Source: AC2028 sp002373595 (GTDB lineage: Bacteria > Bacillota > Clostridia > Lachnospirales > Lachnospiraceae). Taken from it: a DNA stretch of 23,878 nucleotides. Positions within the stretch are counted from its first letter, which is position 1, and each line of letters opens with the position of its first letter. The position numbers and the translations under genes are program-made. Of the stretch, positions 15,782-23,804 are shown piece after piece. Under the pieces are notes generated by a model, which was not told the origin of the DNA, made no database searches, and was given only the letters and a program-made list of their open reading frames with translations. The stretch covers positions 1-23,878 of the forward strand of contig CAMOIX010000037.1 of the NCBI GenBank assembly GCA_946616365.1, given 5' to 3'.

Positions 15782-17698
15782 TTGAAAGAAAAGAGAATAA
15801 GTAAACTGCTTGAAATATTGATAGGTTTTTTAAAAACTTTGATGATTGCATGGATCATGTCATTGATTGCGGTGCTGATAATGACGCTTGCGTTTAGCGT
15901 GCCGTTGAATTGTGAGAATTATGAGCGCACCATTCAAATTGGTGAGACAGAAGGATTTTATATTGATGTGTTGGAGCACATTCCAAGTTTTGAGAAGTAC
16001 TTTACTATGTACGAACCCGGAACTATACCGGTCGCTGATGATATCCGTGGTTTTAGGATTGCAGATGATCATTCTGGATATAATGCACTTGAGAACGCGA
16101 TGTATTGCAACACGCGCCCTAGGTATTGGCATGGATATGCTGCAGTTATGAGGATCCTTCTTTTATGGTTTGACTATAAAGAAATGCGTTTTCTGAATCT
16201 TATTTTTCAGCTTTTTCTTGTTATCCTGTTGTTCGTTATGATTAGGGATAAGGGATACAAGAAGATTGCATGGTTGATTATGGTCTGGTATGCCTTGATG
16301 ATGCCAATATCAACAGCGACTTGCCTGGTGTATGGATATGCGGTGGATGCTATTTTGATTTCCTCGATATTGGTTGCGAGATATGGTGATAAGATTTGGA
16401 ATAATTGTTCCGTTCTGGTTATGTCGTTTTCTTGCATCGGCTGTGTGACCTGTTTTTTTGATCTTTTAATTTTTTCTCCAATCGGATGGGCCGCACCGGT
16501 GGCTATGGCTGTATTACTGTATGGGAGAGAGGATTCTGCCGGAGATAATTTAATTAAAACAATAAGATCTGCATTGGCGTGGGTGATTGGATATGGTTTT
16601 TTTTGGTTCTTAAAAATGCTATATGCGGAATTGATCCTAGCAGACAAAGGCGGAAAAGGTGTAATTGATAGGGCGTTAGATGAGGCATTGTGGAGTGCGG
16701 GTGGTACGCAAGAAAGAGCAAATAATCTTGTAAATGGTATTTCAGAAAGGTTTTCAGCGGTTGCAACAGAATATAAACACTACACATACAGCATATATGT
16801 TTTGGTTATTGTAATTATAACAGCGATTGTTGCGTGTATGTTTATCTCCCGAGGAATTCGCAAAGATGGTAGACAATTTTCAATTATGTGTGTCACGCTT
16901 TCTCCTGTAATTTGGGTGTTTGTAATAAATGCTGCAACAAAGGCCCATCATATTTTCGATTATAGATTAATGAGTACGGAAATATGCGGTGCCTTAGCTA
17001 TGATTATACTGTCTTTGCCTGATGAAAGTGGAACAGAAAATAAAAAAATTATCGATTTTCATGACCGCAAAACTAAATGGCGTATAATTCTTGCTATGGG
17101 CTGTGGAATAGCAGGATTGATACTAGCTTCATGCATCAAAGAAGATCAGGAGGTCAAGAATGCAGATAATCCTTTAATCCAAGATTATGATATTAAAGGT
17201 ACAGTTGTAAAAATGGATTTTTACCCGGGGTGCAGGGAGCTATATAAAATAGGTGTTTCAATCACTCCTGTTTCTTCAGATGGTGAATATAGTATTTCTC
17301 TATTTGAACAAAGCATAAGAAAGGATGCCGTCTGCGTTTCGGCTTCTGCTTTTGAAGAGAACAACTGGCAGGTATTAGATGTTGATTGGGATTTTGATCT
17401 AAGAAAAAAATATGAGATTGAGATTAAATATGAGGGCGATTCTGAATTTGGTACGTTGGCTATTGTGCCAAAAGGAGCTGAGTCGATAAATGAATTTCAT
17501 AATCTTACTATAGACGGTAATGGAGATGAGGGACAGCTTGTGACCTGGCTTTGTTACAAAAGGAGACCGTCAAGGAAAGATATGTTGATCTACGGGACGA
17601 TATATTCCGGGTTTATTGCAGCGCTGTTAATATGTTTGTATAATTTGTTCGATGTAAATGGATTGAAAAAGAAATATGAAAAAAGAAAAGACACCTAA
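15782..17698 (+). CDS. Large polytopic membrane protein B, paralogue of A
   Basis: A 638-residue paralogue of the protein at 8299-10185, with the same order of parts: first membrane segment about 15-42, outer loop with PRYWHGY (Pro113 to Tyr119), hydrophobic segments to about 455, a beta-rich outer domain at about 461-597, KRRPSRKD and a last membrane segment at about 599-621. Both share SFxCIGCVTCFF-like and LLYGxEDS-like segments, but most residues differ, so the duplication is old. Start is TTG 15782 with GAGGTG at about 15770-15775, three bases after the previous stop. The gene is AT-rich. It overlaps the acyltransferase gene by 23 bases. Function is unknown; a lipid-sugar-dependent GT-C enzyme is the leading guess from context. 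Confidence 0.75.
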   Translation: MKEKRISKLLEILIGFLKTLMIAWIMSLIAVLIMTLAFSVPLNCENYERTIQIGETEGFYIDVLEHIPSFEKYFTMYEPGTIPVADDIRGFRIADDHSGYNALENAMYCNTRPRYWHGYAAVMRILLLWFDYKEMRFLNLIFQLFLVILLFVMIRDKGYKKIAWLIMVWYALMMPISTATCLVYGYAVDAILISSILVARYGDKIWNNCSVLVMSFSCIGCVTCFFDLLIFSPIGWAAPVAMAVLLYGREDSAGDNLIKTIRSALAWVIGYGFFWFLKMLYAELILADKGGKGVIDRALDEALWSAGGTQERANNLVNGISERFSAVATEYKHYTYSIYVLVIVIITAIVACMFISRGIRKDGRQFSIMCVTLSPVIWVFVINAATKAHHIFDYRLMSTEICGALAMIILSLPDESGTENKKIIDFHDRKTKWRIILAMGCGIAGLILASCIKEDQEVKNADNPLIQDYDIKGTVVKMDFYPGCRELYKIGVSITPVSSDGEYSISLFEQSIRKDAVCVSASAFEENNWQVLDVDWDFDLRKKYEIEIKYEGDSEFGTLAIVPKGAESINEFHNLTIDGNGDEGQLVTWLCYKRRPSRKDMLIYGTIYSGFIAALLICLYNLFDVNGLKKKYEKRKDT

Positions 17699-19076
17699 AG
17701 TAAAAGAAAAGAAAAGAAGAAAGCATGTACCCGGGGAATTCTCTTCATCAAGAGTCATCCGCTGGGAGAAGCTGGACAATACTGCGAACCTGTTCCCTGT
17801 CATAGCAAGTGAAGGTACGACGAATGTATATCGTATCAGCGTTACTCTTTCGGAGGAGATCAATCCGGAGATACTGCAGGAGGCACTTGATCTTGTACTT
17901 CCAAGGTTTGATGGATTTAACGTCAGGCTTCGCGAAGGGTTCTTCTGGTATTATTTTGAGGAGAATGGTAAGCCTGCTCCGAGAGTGACAAAAGAGACTG
18001 AGTTTCCGTGCAGATATATCCATGCGAATAAGAATAACAGCTACCTGTTCCGCGTGACCTACTACGAGAAGAGGATAAACCTCGAAGTATTCCATGTGCT
18101 CACGGACGGAATGGGCGGTATCAATTTTATCAGGGAACTTGCTTATCAGTACTTAAGACTTGTCCATCCGGAACTCAGAAATAACGGAGATACTCTTTCG
18201 GAAGGAACCAGTTTAAACAGAGAGGACAGCTTCGTCAGAAACTTCCGCGAGAAGAAGCCGAGATTATTCCAAAGTCAGAAGGCATTTCTCATAAGGGGTG
18301 AGGAACTTCCTGACGGAGAACTGGGACTTATACACGGATATCTGCCTTTTGACCAGCTTAAGGCTGCGACTAAGAGATACAGTGTATCTATCAATGAATA
18401 TCTCGTAGCGGTATTTGCTTACAGCACATACAAGGAAGCTTATAGGGGCGGAAAGAAGGCAAAGGCCATTAGGATAGCTGTGCCTGTCAATCTCAGGCCT
18501 TACTATGATTCCGTGACCACGAAGAACTTCTTCGTCATCGTATCTGCGACGTTTGATCCGAGAAATGACAAGGAGAAGGCGATAGAGAACAGAAAGAAGT
18601 ATAGCGTTTCCTGCGACAGTGAGAAGGAGTTTGGTGAGTATACCTTTGAGGATGTGCTTCATATCGTGGCGGATGATCTCCGAAGCCAGATTAATAAGGA
18701 GCATCTCGAGAACCTCTTCTCATACGGTGTAGCTAATCAGGAGAATCTCTTCCTGCGCTGTTTCCCTCTTCCGATAAAGCGTATTGCAATGAAATTCGTA
18801 TATAATATGTCTGCACTTGCTCATACGACTACGATCACCAATATAGGCCGTATCCCTGTGGACAAGGCATATGAGCAGTATATAACGGCATTCCATGCTT
18901 TCCTTACGATGTCCAAGGGGCAGATGATGAAGGGAACCATATGCTCGTACGGTGATAATCTGACATTTACATTCAGTACGAGGATAGCGGATACAGCGAT
19001 AGAGAGGACGTTTTTCAGACAGCTGGTATCGGACGGCATTGAGCCTTCTGTGGAGACAAACGGAGAATTTGTATGA
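17676..19076 (+). CDS. Condensation-superfamily acyltransferase (HxxxDG)
   Basis: A 466-residue cytoplasmic protein of the chloramphenicol-acetyltransferase-like / condensation-domain superfamily. His140-Val-Leu-Thr-Asp144-Gly145 is the HxxxDG active site, in which the histidine is the general base. A second conserved area, IRIAVPVNLRPYYDSVTTKNFF (a shortened reading: VPVNLRPY at about 271-278, NFF at about 285-287), supports the fold. Proteins of this size in Clostridia are often labelled alcohol acetyltransferase. The acceptor could be an alcohol, sugar or lipid. The N-terminal 25 residues are very Lys/Arg-rich, perhaps for membrane or nucleic-acid contact. The ATG at 17676 overlaps the upstream gene by 23 bases. 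The stop overlaps the next start (ATGA). Base composition returns to that of ppk1. Confidence 0.8.
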   Translation: MKKEKTPKVKEKKRRKHVPGEFSSSRVIRWEKLDNTANLFPVIASEGTTNVYRISVTLSEEINPEILQEALDLVLPRFDGFNVRLREGFFWYYFEENGKPAPRVTKETEFPCRYIHANKNNSYLFRVTYYEKRINLEVFHVLTDGMGGINFIRELAYQYLRLVHPELRNNGDTLSEGTSLNREDSFVRNFREKKPRLFQSQKAFLIRGEELPDGELGLIHGYLPFDQLKAATKRYSVSINEYLVAVFAYSTYKEAYRGGKKAKAIRIAVPVNLRPYYDSVTTKNFFVIVSATFDPRNDKEKAIENRKKYSVSCDSEKEFGEYTFEDVLHIVADDLRSQINKEHLENLFSYGVANQENLFLRCFPLPIKRIAMKFVYNMSALAHTTTITNIGRIPVDKAYEQYITAFHAFLTMSKGQMMKGTICSYGDNLTFTFSTRIADTAIERTFFRQLVSDGIEPSVETNGEFV

Positions 19077-19810
19077 AGTATTGTAAGAACTGTGGTGTAA
19101 AGATACTCGATCCGACCGACAGATGCCCTTTCTGCAGGTGCGTGGTGACGGAGACGGGTGAGAAGGATAAAGCATCTGAAGAGATACGCAATGAGGGAGC
19201 ATCGAGCGACAATAATGCATCAGGCGGCATGTACCCTGATGCACGTGTTGCCACTAGGAAATTCAGACTCCTTGAGAGTATATTCCTCTTTGTGTCTGTA
19301 GTAGGCGCGGCGGGTCTTCTTATCGCCGACTATATGTATTCGCATTTTGAGTATTGGAATAAACTCACGGCGTGGAGCTTTGTTGTAATCCTGATACTCA
19401 TATATGTAAATGTGACTCTGAGATTATCTTTTACCGGACGGCTTGGGTATAGATTCAAAGTTATGACGCTGACCATCCTTGCTGTCACATTCCTTATACT
19501 TATTGATAATCTCACGGGCTTTAGAGGATGGAGCACGAACTTTATATTGCCGGCCGCCGTAATGTTCCTGGATCTCGTTGCAGCGATCCTGATGCTCATA
19601 AACAGGCGCAATTGGCAGAGCTATATGATGACACAGATATTTGAGATCTCCGTGGCCACAGTGCTCCTTATCGCAGCGATAGTTGGATGGATAGAGTATC
19701 CCAATGTAGTAGTCATCGCATTCGCAGTAAGTGTCATCGTATTCGTTGGTACGCTTATTTTCGGCGGCACCAGGGCTCGTAATGAGCTCAAGAGGAGATT
19801 CTATATCTGA
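19073..19810 (+). CDS. Zinc-ribbon membrane protein, DUF6320-like
   Basis: A 245-residue protein with an N-terminal zinc ribbon formed by Cys4, Cys7, Cys18 and Cys21 (Cys23 also nearby), a charged linker to about residue 60, and about six transmembrane segments from about 63 to 235, ending in a basic tail. This build matches DUF6320 proteins that I associate with acyltransferases of the type encoded just upstream. The ATGA overlap supports a joint function, for example a membrane partner or a carrier of the acyl product (inference). It is the last gene of the long coupled run, and no terminator hairpin is seen after its stop. Confidence 0.7.
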   Translation: MKYCKNCGVKILDPTDRCPFCRCVVTETGEKDKASEEIRNEGASSDNNASGGMYPDARVATRKFRLLESIFLFVSVVGAAGLLIADYMYSHFEYWNKLTAWSFVVILILIYVNVTLRLSFTGRLGYRFKVMTLTILAVTFLILIDNLTGFRGWSTNFILPAAVMFLDLVAAILMLINRRNWQSYMMTQIFEISVATVLLIAAIVGWIEYPNVVVIAFAVSVIVFVGTLIFGGTRARNELKRRFYI

Positions 19811-19814
19811 TCTA

Positions 19815-19844
19815 TTAGTAAAAAGATACATTCTGTGATACAAT
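19815..19844 (+). promoter_or_regulatory. Candidate promoter for the ABC-F gene
   Basis: TACAAT at 19839-19844 is preceded by TGA (19836-19838), an extended -10. The upstream TTAGTA at 19815-19820 is only a weak -35, with 18-base spacing. Transcription near 19851 would give a leader of about 32 bases containing the ribosome site. This lies in the 72-base gap (19811-19882), the largest between annotated genes in the window. Nothing else, including a terminator hairpin, is visible there. Confidence 0.5.
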
Positions 19845-19870
19845 ACCGCTTGTGTGTCAAAATTCAGATT

Positions 19871-19876
19871 AAGGAG
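19871..19876 (+). promoter_or_regulatory. Ribosome binding site of ABC-F gene
   Basis: AAGGAG lies six bases before the ATG at 19883 and fixes that start. It contrasts with the lack of any ribosome site before apbE and the arsR-like gene. Confidence 0.8.
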
Positions 19877-19882
19877 TAAAAG

Positions 19883-21520
19883 ATGATCTCAGCAAATAAT
19901 GTTACATACAGAGTTGGCAAGAAAGCCCTCTTTGAGGACGTCAACATAAAGTTCACCGAAGGCAACTGCTACGGACTCATTGGAGCAAACGGAGCGGGAA
20001 AATCGACCTTCCTCAAGATCCTTTCCGGAGAGCTGGAGACCAGTAAGGGCGATATCGCTATGTCCCCCGGAGAGAGAATGTCTGTCCTTGAGCAGGACCA
20101 CTTCAAGTACGATGAGTATACCGTCATGGATACCGTCATCATGGGCAATAAGCGCCTCTACGATATCATGAAGGAGAAGGATGCTATCTATGCGAAGGAA
20201 GACTTCTCTGAGGAGGACGGCATTAAAGCCGGTAAGCTTGAGGAAGAATTCGCAGAGATGAACGGATGGGAAGCGGAGAGTGATGCGGCGTCCTTGCTTA
20301 ACGGACTTGGCATCTCCACAGAGTTTCACTATGAACTCATGGGAAGCCTTGACGGTGCGATGAAGGTAAAGGTCCTCCTCGCGAGAGCACTCTTCGGGAA
20401 TCCTGATATACTGCTCCTTGACGAGCCTACGAACCACCTCGATATCGATGCGATAGAGTGGCTGGAGGAGTTTCTCATAGACTTCCCCAATACCGTCATC
20501 GTAGTATCCCATGACAGATACTTCCTCAATAAGGTATGCACTCAGATAGCTGATATCGACTATGGCAAGATCCAGCTCTATGCCGGAAACTATGACTTCT
20601 GGTACGAGTCCAGCCAGCTCATGATCCGTCAGATGAAGGAAGCAAATAAGAAGAAGGAAGAGAAGATCAAGGAACTCCAGGAGTTCATCTCCAGATTCTC
20701 CGCAAACGCTTCCAAGTCCAAGCAGGCTACCAGCCGTAAGAGAGCGCTTGAGAAGATCGAGCTCGATGAGATCAAGCCTTCGAGCCGTAAGTACCCTTAT
20801 ATCGATTTCAGACCTGACCGTGAGATCGGAAACGAAGTCCTCACTGTTGAGCATATATCCAAGACTGTAAACGGAGAGAAGATCCTTGATGATATCTCTT
20901 TTGTGGTCGGACATGATGATAAGATAGCATTTGTAGGAAGCTGCGAGCAGGCCAAGACCGAGCTCTTTAAGATCCTCATGGGCGAGGAAGAGCCCGATGA
21001 GGGTACCTTCAAGTGGGGCGTAACGACTTCGCAGGCATATTTCCCCAAGGATCCTTCTGCAGAGTTCGACAATGACCTCACGATCACGGATTGGCTCACC
21101 GGATACTCTCCCGTAAAGGATGCAACATATGTGCGCGGATTCCTCGGACGTATGCTCTTCCCCGGAGAGGATGGCGTGAAGAAGGTAAAGGTCCTCTCCG
21201 GAGGAGAGAAGGTTAGATGCCTTCTGTCCAAGATGATGATAAGCGGTGCAAACTGTCTGATATTTGACGAGCCTACGAACCATCTCGATATGGAGTCAAT
21301 CACCGCGCTTAATAACGGCGTGATCAAGTTCCCCGGTGTATGTCTCTTCGCGTGCAGGGACCATCAGTTCACCGAGACATCTGCAAACCGTATCATAGAA
21401 CTTCTGCCTGATGGAAAGATGATCGACAAGGTAACCACCTACGACGAGTATCTCGCGGGCAATGAGGAGGCGAGAAAGAGAACGGTTTATACGGCAAATA
21501 AGGAAGAGGATGAGGATTGA
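19883..21520 (+). CDS. ykpA: ABC-F ATPase, YkpA type
   Basis: A 545-residue soluble protein with two ABC ATPase halves and no membrane segments, typical of ribosome-associated ABC-F factors. Half 1 has Walker A GANGAGKS (about 35-42), Walker B LLLDEPTNHLD and VVSHD. An inter-domain helical linker rich in Lys/Glu runs at about 245-310 (EANKKKEEKIK, then SANASKSKQATSRK), the P-site tRNA interaction motif region. Half 2 has a degenerate Walker A (GSCEQAKT), LSGGEKVR and IFDEPTNHLD. Half 1's signature is also degenerate (SLDGAMKV). The N-terminal GNCYGLIGANGAGKS and the KRLYDIMKEKDAIY segment match the Bacillus YkpA subgroup, where the second Walker A is likewise unusual. It probably acts in translation rather than drug export. 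It has its own promoter region, and its end overlaps the MBOAT gene by 11 bases. Confidence 0.93.
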   Translation: MISANNVTYRVGKKALFEDVNIKFTEGNCYGLIGANGAGKSTFLKILSGELETSKGDIAMSPGERMSVLEQDHFKYDEYTVMDTVIMGNKRLYDIMKEKDAIYAKEDFSEEDGIKAGKLEEEFAEMNGWEAESDAASLLNGLGISTEFHYELMGSLDGAMKVKVLLARALFGNPDILLLDEPTNHLDIDAIEWLEEFLIDFPNTVIVVSHDRYFLNKVCTQIADIDYGKIQLYAGNYDFWYESSQLMIRQMKEANKKKEEKIKELQEFISRFSANASKSKQATSRKRALEKIELDEIKPSSRKYPYIDFRPDREIGNEVLTVEHISKTVNGEKILDDISFVVGHDDKIAFVGSCEQAKTELFKILMGEEEPDEGTFKWGVTTSQAYFPKDPSAEFDNDLTITDWLTGYSPVKDATYVRGFLGRMLFPGEDGVKKVKVLSGGEKVRCLLSKMMISGANCLIFDEPTNHLDMESITALNNGVIKFPGVCLFACRDHQFTETSANRIIELLPDGKMIDKVTTYDEYLAGNEEARKRTVYTANKEEDED

Positions 21521-22880
21521 TCTAAGAGTATCGTATGCGCTCATTCTGACCGCAGTCATATTGATCAGTTACGTGGGAGGGCTTGGAATACAAGCCCTTC
21601 TTAAAAGTGAGAAGAAAAGTGCCGGAAAGGCAGTGCTTATCTTTTCGATTGGAATAATAGCGGGAGCACTGCTCCTTATGAGATTTATGCCTGTGGGAAG
21701 TATACTTATTCCTGTGGGTTTTTCTTTTTATTCCCTGCAGGCGATAGGGTACATAGCTGATGTTTATATGGGGAAAACATATGCCGAGAAGAATCCGGTG
21801 GTCCTGGCTTTATTCATAGCATTTCCGCTCACGTTCATATCAGGACCGATACAAAGGACGGATGGATTGCTTAGGCAACTCAGGGAGAAATTGACGCGCA
21901 GAAGTGAAGACAAGAGCGGGATGACAGGAGACGAGAGCGCCGGTGTGCCGGAAGCAAAAGATGCTGAACGTGCAAATATGCTCCGACACGGACTCTTTTT
22001 GATGGCGTGGGGCCTTTTCCTTAAGTACGCTGTAGCGGATAAGCTCAATCCTATAGTAGATATCTGCTATACAGATGTGGAATACAGGGATGGAGCTATA
22101 CTTCTTTTTGGCGTAGTACTGTATGCATTTCAGTTATATGCGGACTTTATGGGGTATTCGCTCATTGCTGTCGGAGCGGGAGAAGTGCTCGGATTAAGGC
22201 TTGATGGGAATTTTGATACTCCATATCTCTCGGGATCGGTCAGGGAATTCTGGGGAAGATGGCATATATCGCTGTCCAAATGGCTTAGAGATTATGTGTA
22301 TTTCCCACTCGGAGGAAGCAGACGAGGAACTGCACGGGTAGTAGCAAATATCCTTATCGTGTTTATCTTAAGCGGAATCTGGCATGGCAGAGGGCTGACA
22401 TTTATCGTATGGGGAGCGCTTCATGGAATATACCGAGTAACGGAATACCTATGTGATAAGGCTAAAAAAAATTCCAAGAGAGAATCGGCATCGGTTGTAC
22501 TAACAATCTGGAGAGTCGTCCGTACCTTTATTCTCGTGGATTTCGCGTGGCTCTTTTTTAGGGCGGAATCACTTGAGCAAGCGTTGATCATCGTTAAGAG
22601 GATATTCACACAGTTGCATTTCATTTATACATTAAGGGAGGGGATATATATCCTCGATCCTTCGAGGATAAGCCTGCTTATCAGTCTTTCGGGATTAGTG
22701 CCGCTCTTTATAGTGGATCTGCTTCACAAGAAGGGCATCGGGATCGGTGAGACTTTTGAAGAAAAAGTTAAAACTCCCATCAGGTGGATTATATACATCG
22801 CATATGCGATATATATGATATTGCTTTTTGTCAGAAATTATGGGTATTCGGCGACGAACTTTATATATGCGAACTTCTAG
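21510..22880 (+). CDS. MBOAT-family membrane O-acyltransferase
   Basis: A 456-residue polytopic enzyme of the DltB/AlgI/PatA type that moves acyl groups across the membrane for O-acylation of cell-wall or exopolysaccharide. Landmarks: FPLTFISGPIQR (about 107-118), EFWGRWHISLSKWLRDYVYFPLGG (shortened: FWGRWHISLSKWLRDY), and SGIWHG with His292, followed by ALHG with His305, the invariant MBOAT histidine region. I chose ATG 21510 over the in-frame ATG at 21462. The later start has AGGAAGAGG right before it, gives a hydrophobic N-terminus and only an 11-base overlap with the ABC-F gene; the earlier one would add 16 highly charged residues. The secreted partner gene begins one base after its stop. 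Confidence 0.93.
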   Translation: MRIDLRVSYALILTAVILISYVGGLGIQALLKSEKKSAGKAVLIFSIGIIAGALLLMRFMPVGSILIPVGFSFYSLQAIGYIADVYMGKTYAEKNPVVLALFIAFPLTFISGPIQRTDGLLRQLREKLTRRSEDKSGMTGDESAGVPEAKDAERANMLRHGLFLMAWGLFLKYAVADKLNPIVDICYTDVEYRDGAILLFGVVLYAFQLYADFMGYSLIAVGAGEVLGLRLDGNFDTPYLSGSVREFWGRWHISLSKWLRDYVYFPLGGSRRGTARVVANILIVFILSGIWHGRGLTFIVWGALHGIYRVTEYLCDKAKKNSKRESASVVLTIWRVVRTFILVDFAWLFFRAESLEQALIIVKRIFTQLHFIYTLREGIYILDPSRISLLISLSGLVPLFIVDLLHKKGIGIGETFEEKVKTPIRWIIYIAYAIYMILLFVRNYGYSATNFIYANF

Positions 22881-22881
22881 A

Positions 22882-23796
22882 ATGATAAAAAAGCTGATCG
22901 TATATTGCCTTATAGTATTCGCTCTTGTATCTGCACTTGAGTTCCTTTCGTTCTGCCCGAAAACTAAAGAATTTGCAGCAAAACTAACACGAAGCGAAGA
23001 CTATATCGACTCTGGAAGCGGAGCAGCATCAGTTCAGCCGTATATAGACGGTGTCAGATCTCAGGATGGGACCACGAAGCTTATATTGGGCGATTCCATA
23101 GCAAACCAGCTATTTTCAGGCTATACGATGCCTGAAGGTTACTCGGTTAAGACTTCCTTTGCCGCAATCGGTATAACAGGGCAGTATATGCTGGCTCATG
23201 AGTACCTTGAGAATCACCCGGATGCTACGGACATATATATTATGGTTCATCCCGAGACTCTTATGAGGACATTCGACACCGACTACGGATACAGCTATGG
23301 AGTACTTCCATATGCATTAAATGACTGTATGCAGATCTTGGATGACTGGACTATTAAGCGTATGAGACCGGTGTACGGCAGATTCTTTATGACAGAGATG
23401 GGGGCGAGATTTGTAGAAGAATCACCGCTTAATCGCAAGATGTATCTGAGCTTCCTGTTGGTCCATAGGAAGCCTTATGAGCAGAAGAATGTATTTGAGA
23501 TAGCAGAGCATACTCTTACAATCCTTCGGAATGAATGTGAGGAGAGGGGAGTAGCCATGCATCTGATTCCGAGCCCTTCATCTGAGTTCTACAGGGAAAG
23601 TATAGAGGGCGGAATAGCAGATTGGAATGATAGTACACTTAACTTGATGTTCCCTGACTATATGTCCTCTATCTACTATTTTCCTACCGAGCAGACTTTG
23701 GACAATACTCATTTCGCCGGAGAGTATGCGGAGAGGGGGCATTTAGATAGAGTTTTGAAAGTGATATTTAATTACACCCTACAGTGTATAAAATGA
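22882..23796 (+). CDS. SGNH/DltD-like secreted partner of the MBOAT protein
   Basis: A 304-residue protein with an N-terminal membrane anchor (about 3-21, MIKKLIVYCLIV) and an outer domain. Gly70-Asp71-Ser72 in the ILGDSIANQL stretch is a GDS nucleophile motif, and Asp274-Asn-Thr-His277 provides the Asp and His of an SGNH hydrolase/acyltransferase triad. In known MBOAT systems (DltD, PatB, AlgJ/X) such partners finish acyl transfer to the polymer outside the cell. ATG 22882, one base after the MBOAT stop, gives the anchor directly. Earlier in-frame starts at 22828 (TTG), 22840 and 22867 only add charged residues inside the upstream gene. None of these starts has a strong ribosome site, so coupling to the MBOAT gene is likely. 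Acceptor polymer unknown. Confidence 0.8.
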   Translation: MIKKLIVYCLIVFALVSALEFLSFCPKTKEFAAKLTRSEDYIDSGSGAASVQPYIDGVRSQDGTTKLILGDSIANQLFSGYTMPEGYSVKTSFAAIGITGQYMLAHEYLENHPDATDIYIMVHPETLMRTFDTDYGYSYGVLPYALNDCMQILDDWTIKRMRPVYGRFFMTEMGARFVEESPLNRKMYLSFLLVHRKPYEQKNVFEIAEHTLTILRNECEERGVAMHLIPSPSSEFYRESIEGGIADWNDSTLNLMFPDYMSSIYYFPTEQTLDNTHFAGEYAERGHLDRVLKVIFNYTLQCIK

Positions 23797-23804
23797 CACA
23801 TTGA

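Noticed and set aside
19889..21283. Long open frame of 464 codons on the - strand.
   Set aside because: It lies wholly inside the ABC-F gene in antisense, has a Leu/Ser/Arg-rich composition typical of antisense shadows, and has no motif or ribosome site. The + strand gene has clear ABC-F motifs.
21462..21509. Earlier in-frame ATG for the MBOAT gene.
   Set aside because: It would add 16 mostly charged residues and lengthen the overlap with the ABC-F gene to 59 bases. ATG 21510 has a good ribosome site and starts straight into the hydrophobic N-terminus.
19883..21520. ABC-F gene as an antibiotic-resistance (ARE) determinant or drug exporter.
   Set aside because: The sequence matches the housekeeping YkpA-like group, has no membrane segments, and has a short inter-domain linker rather than the extended linker typical of resistance ABC-F proteins.
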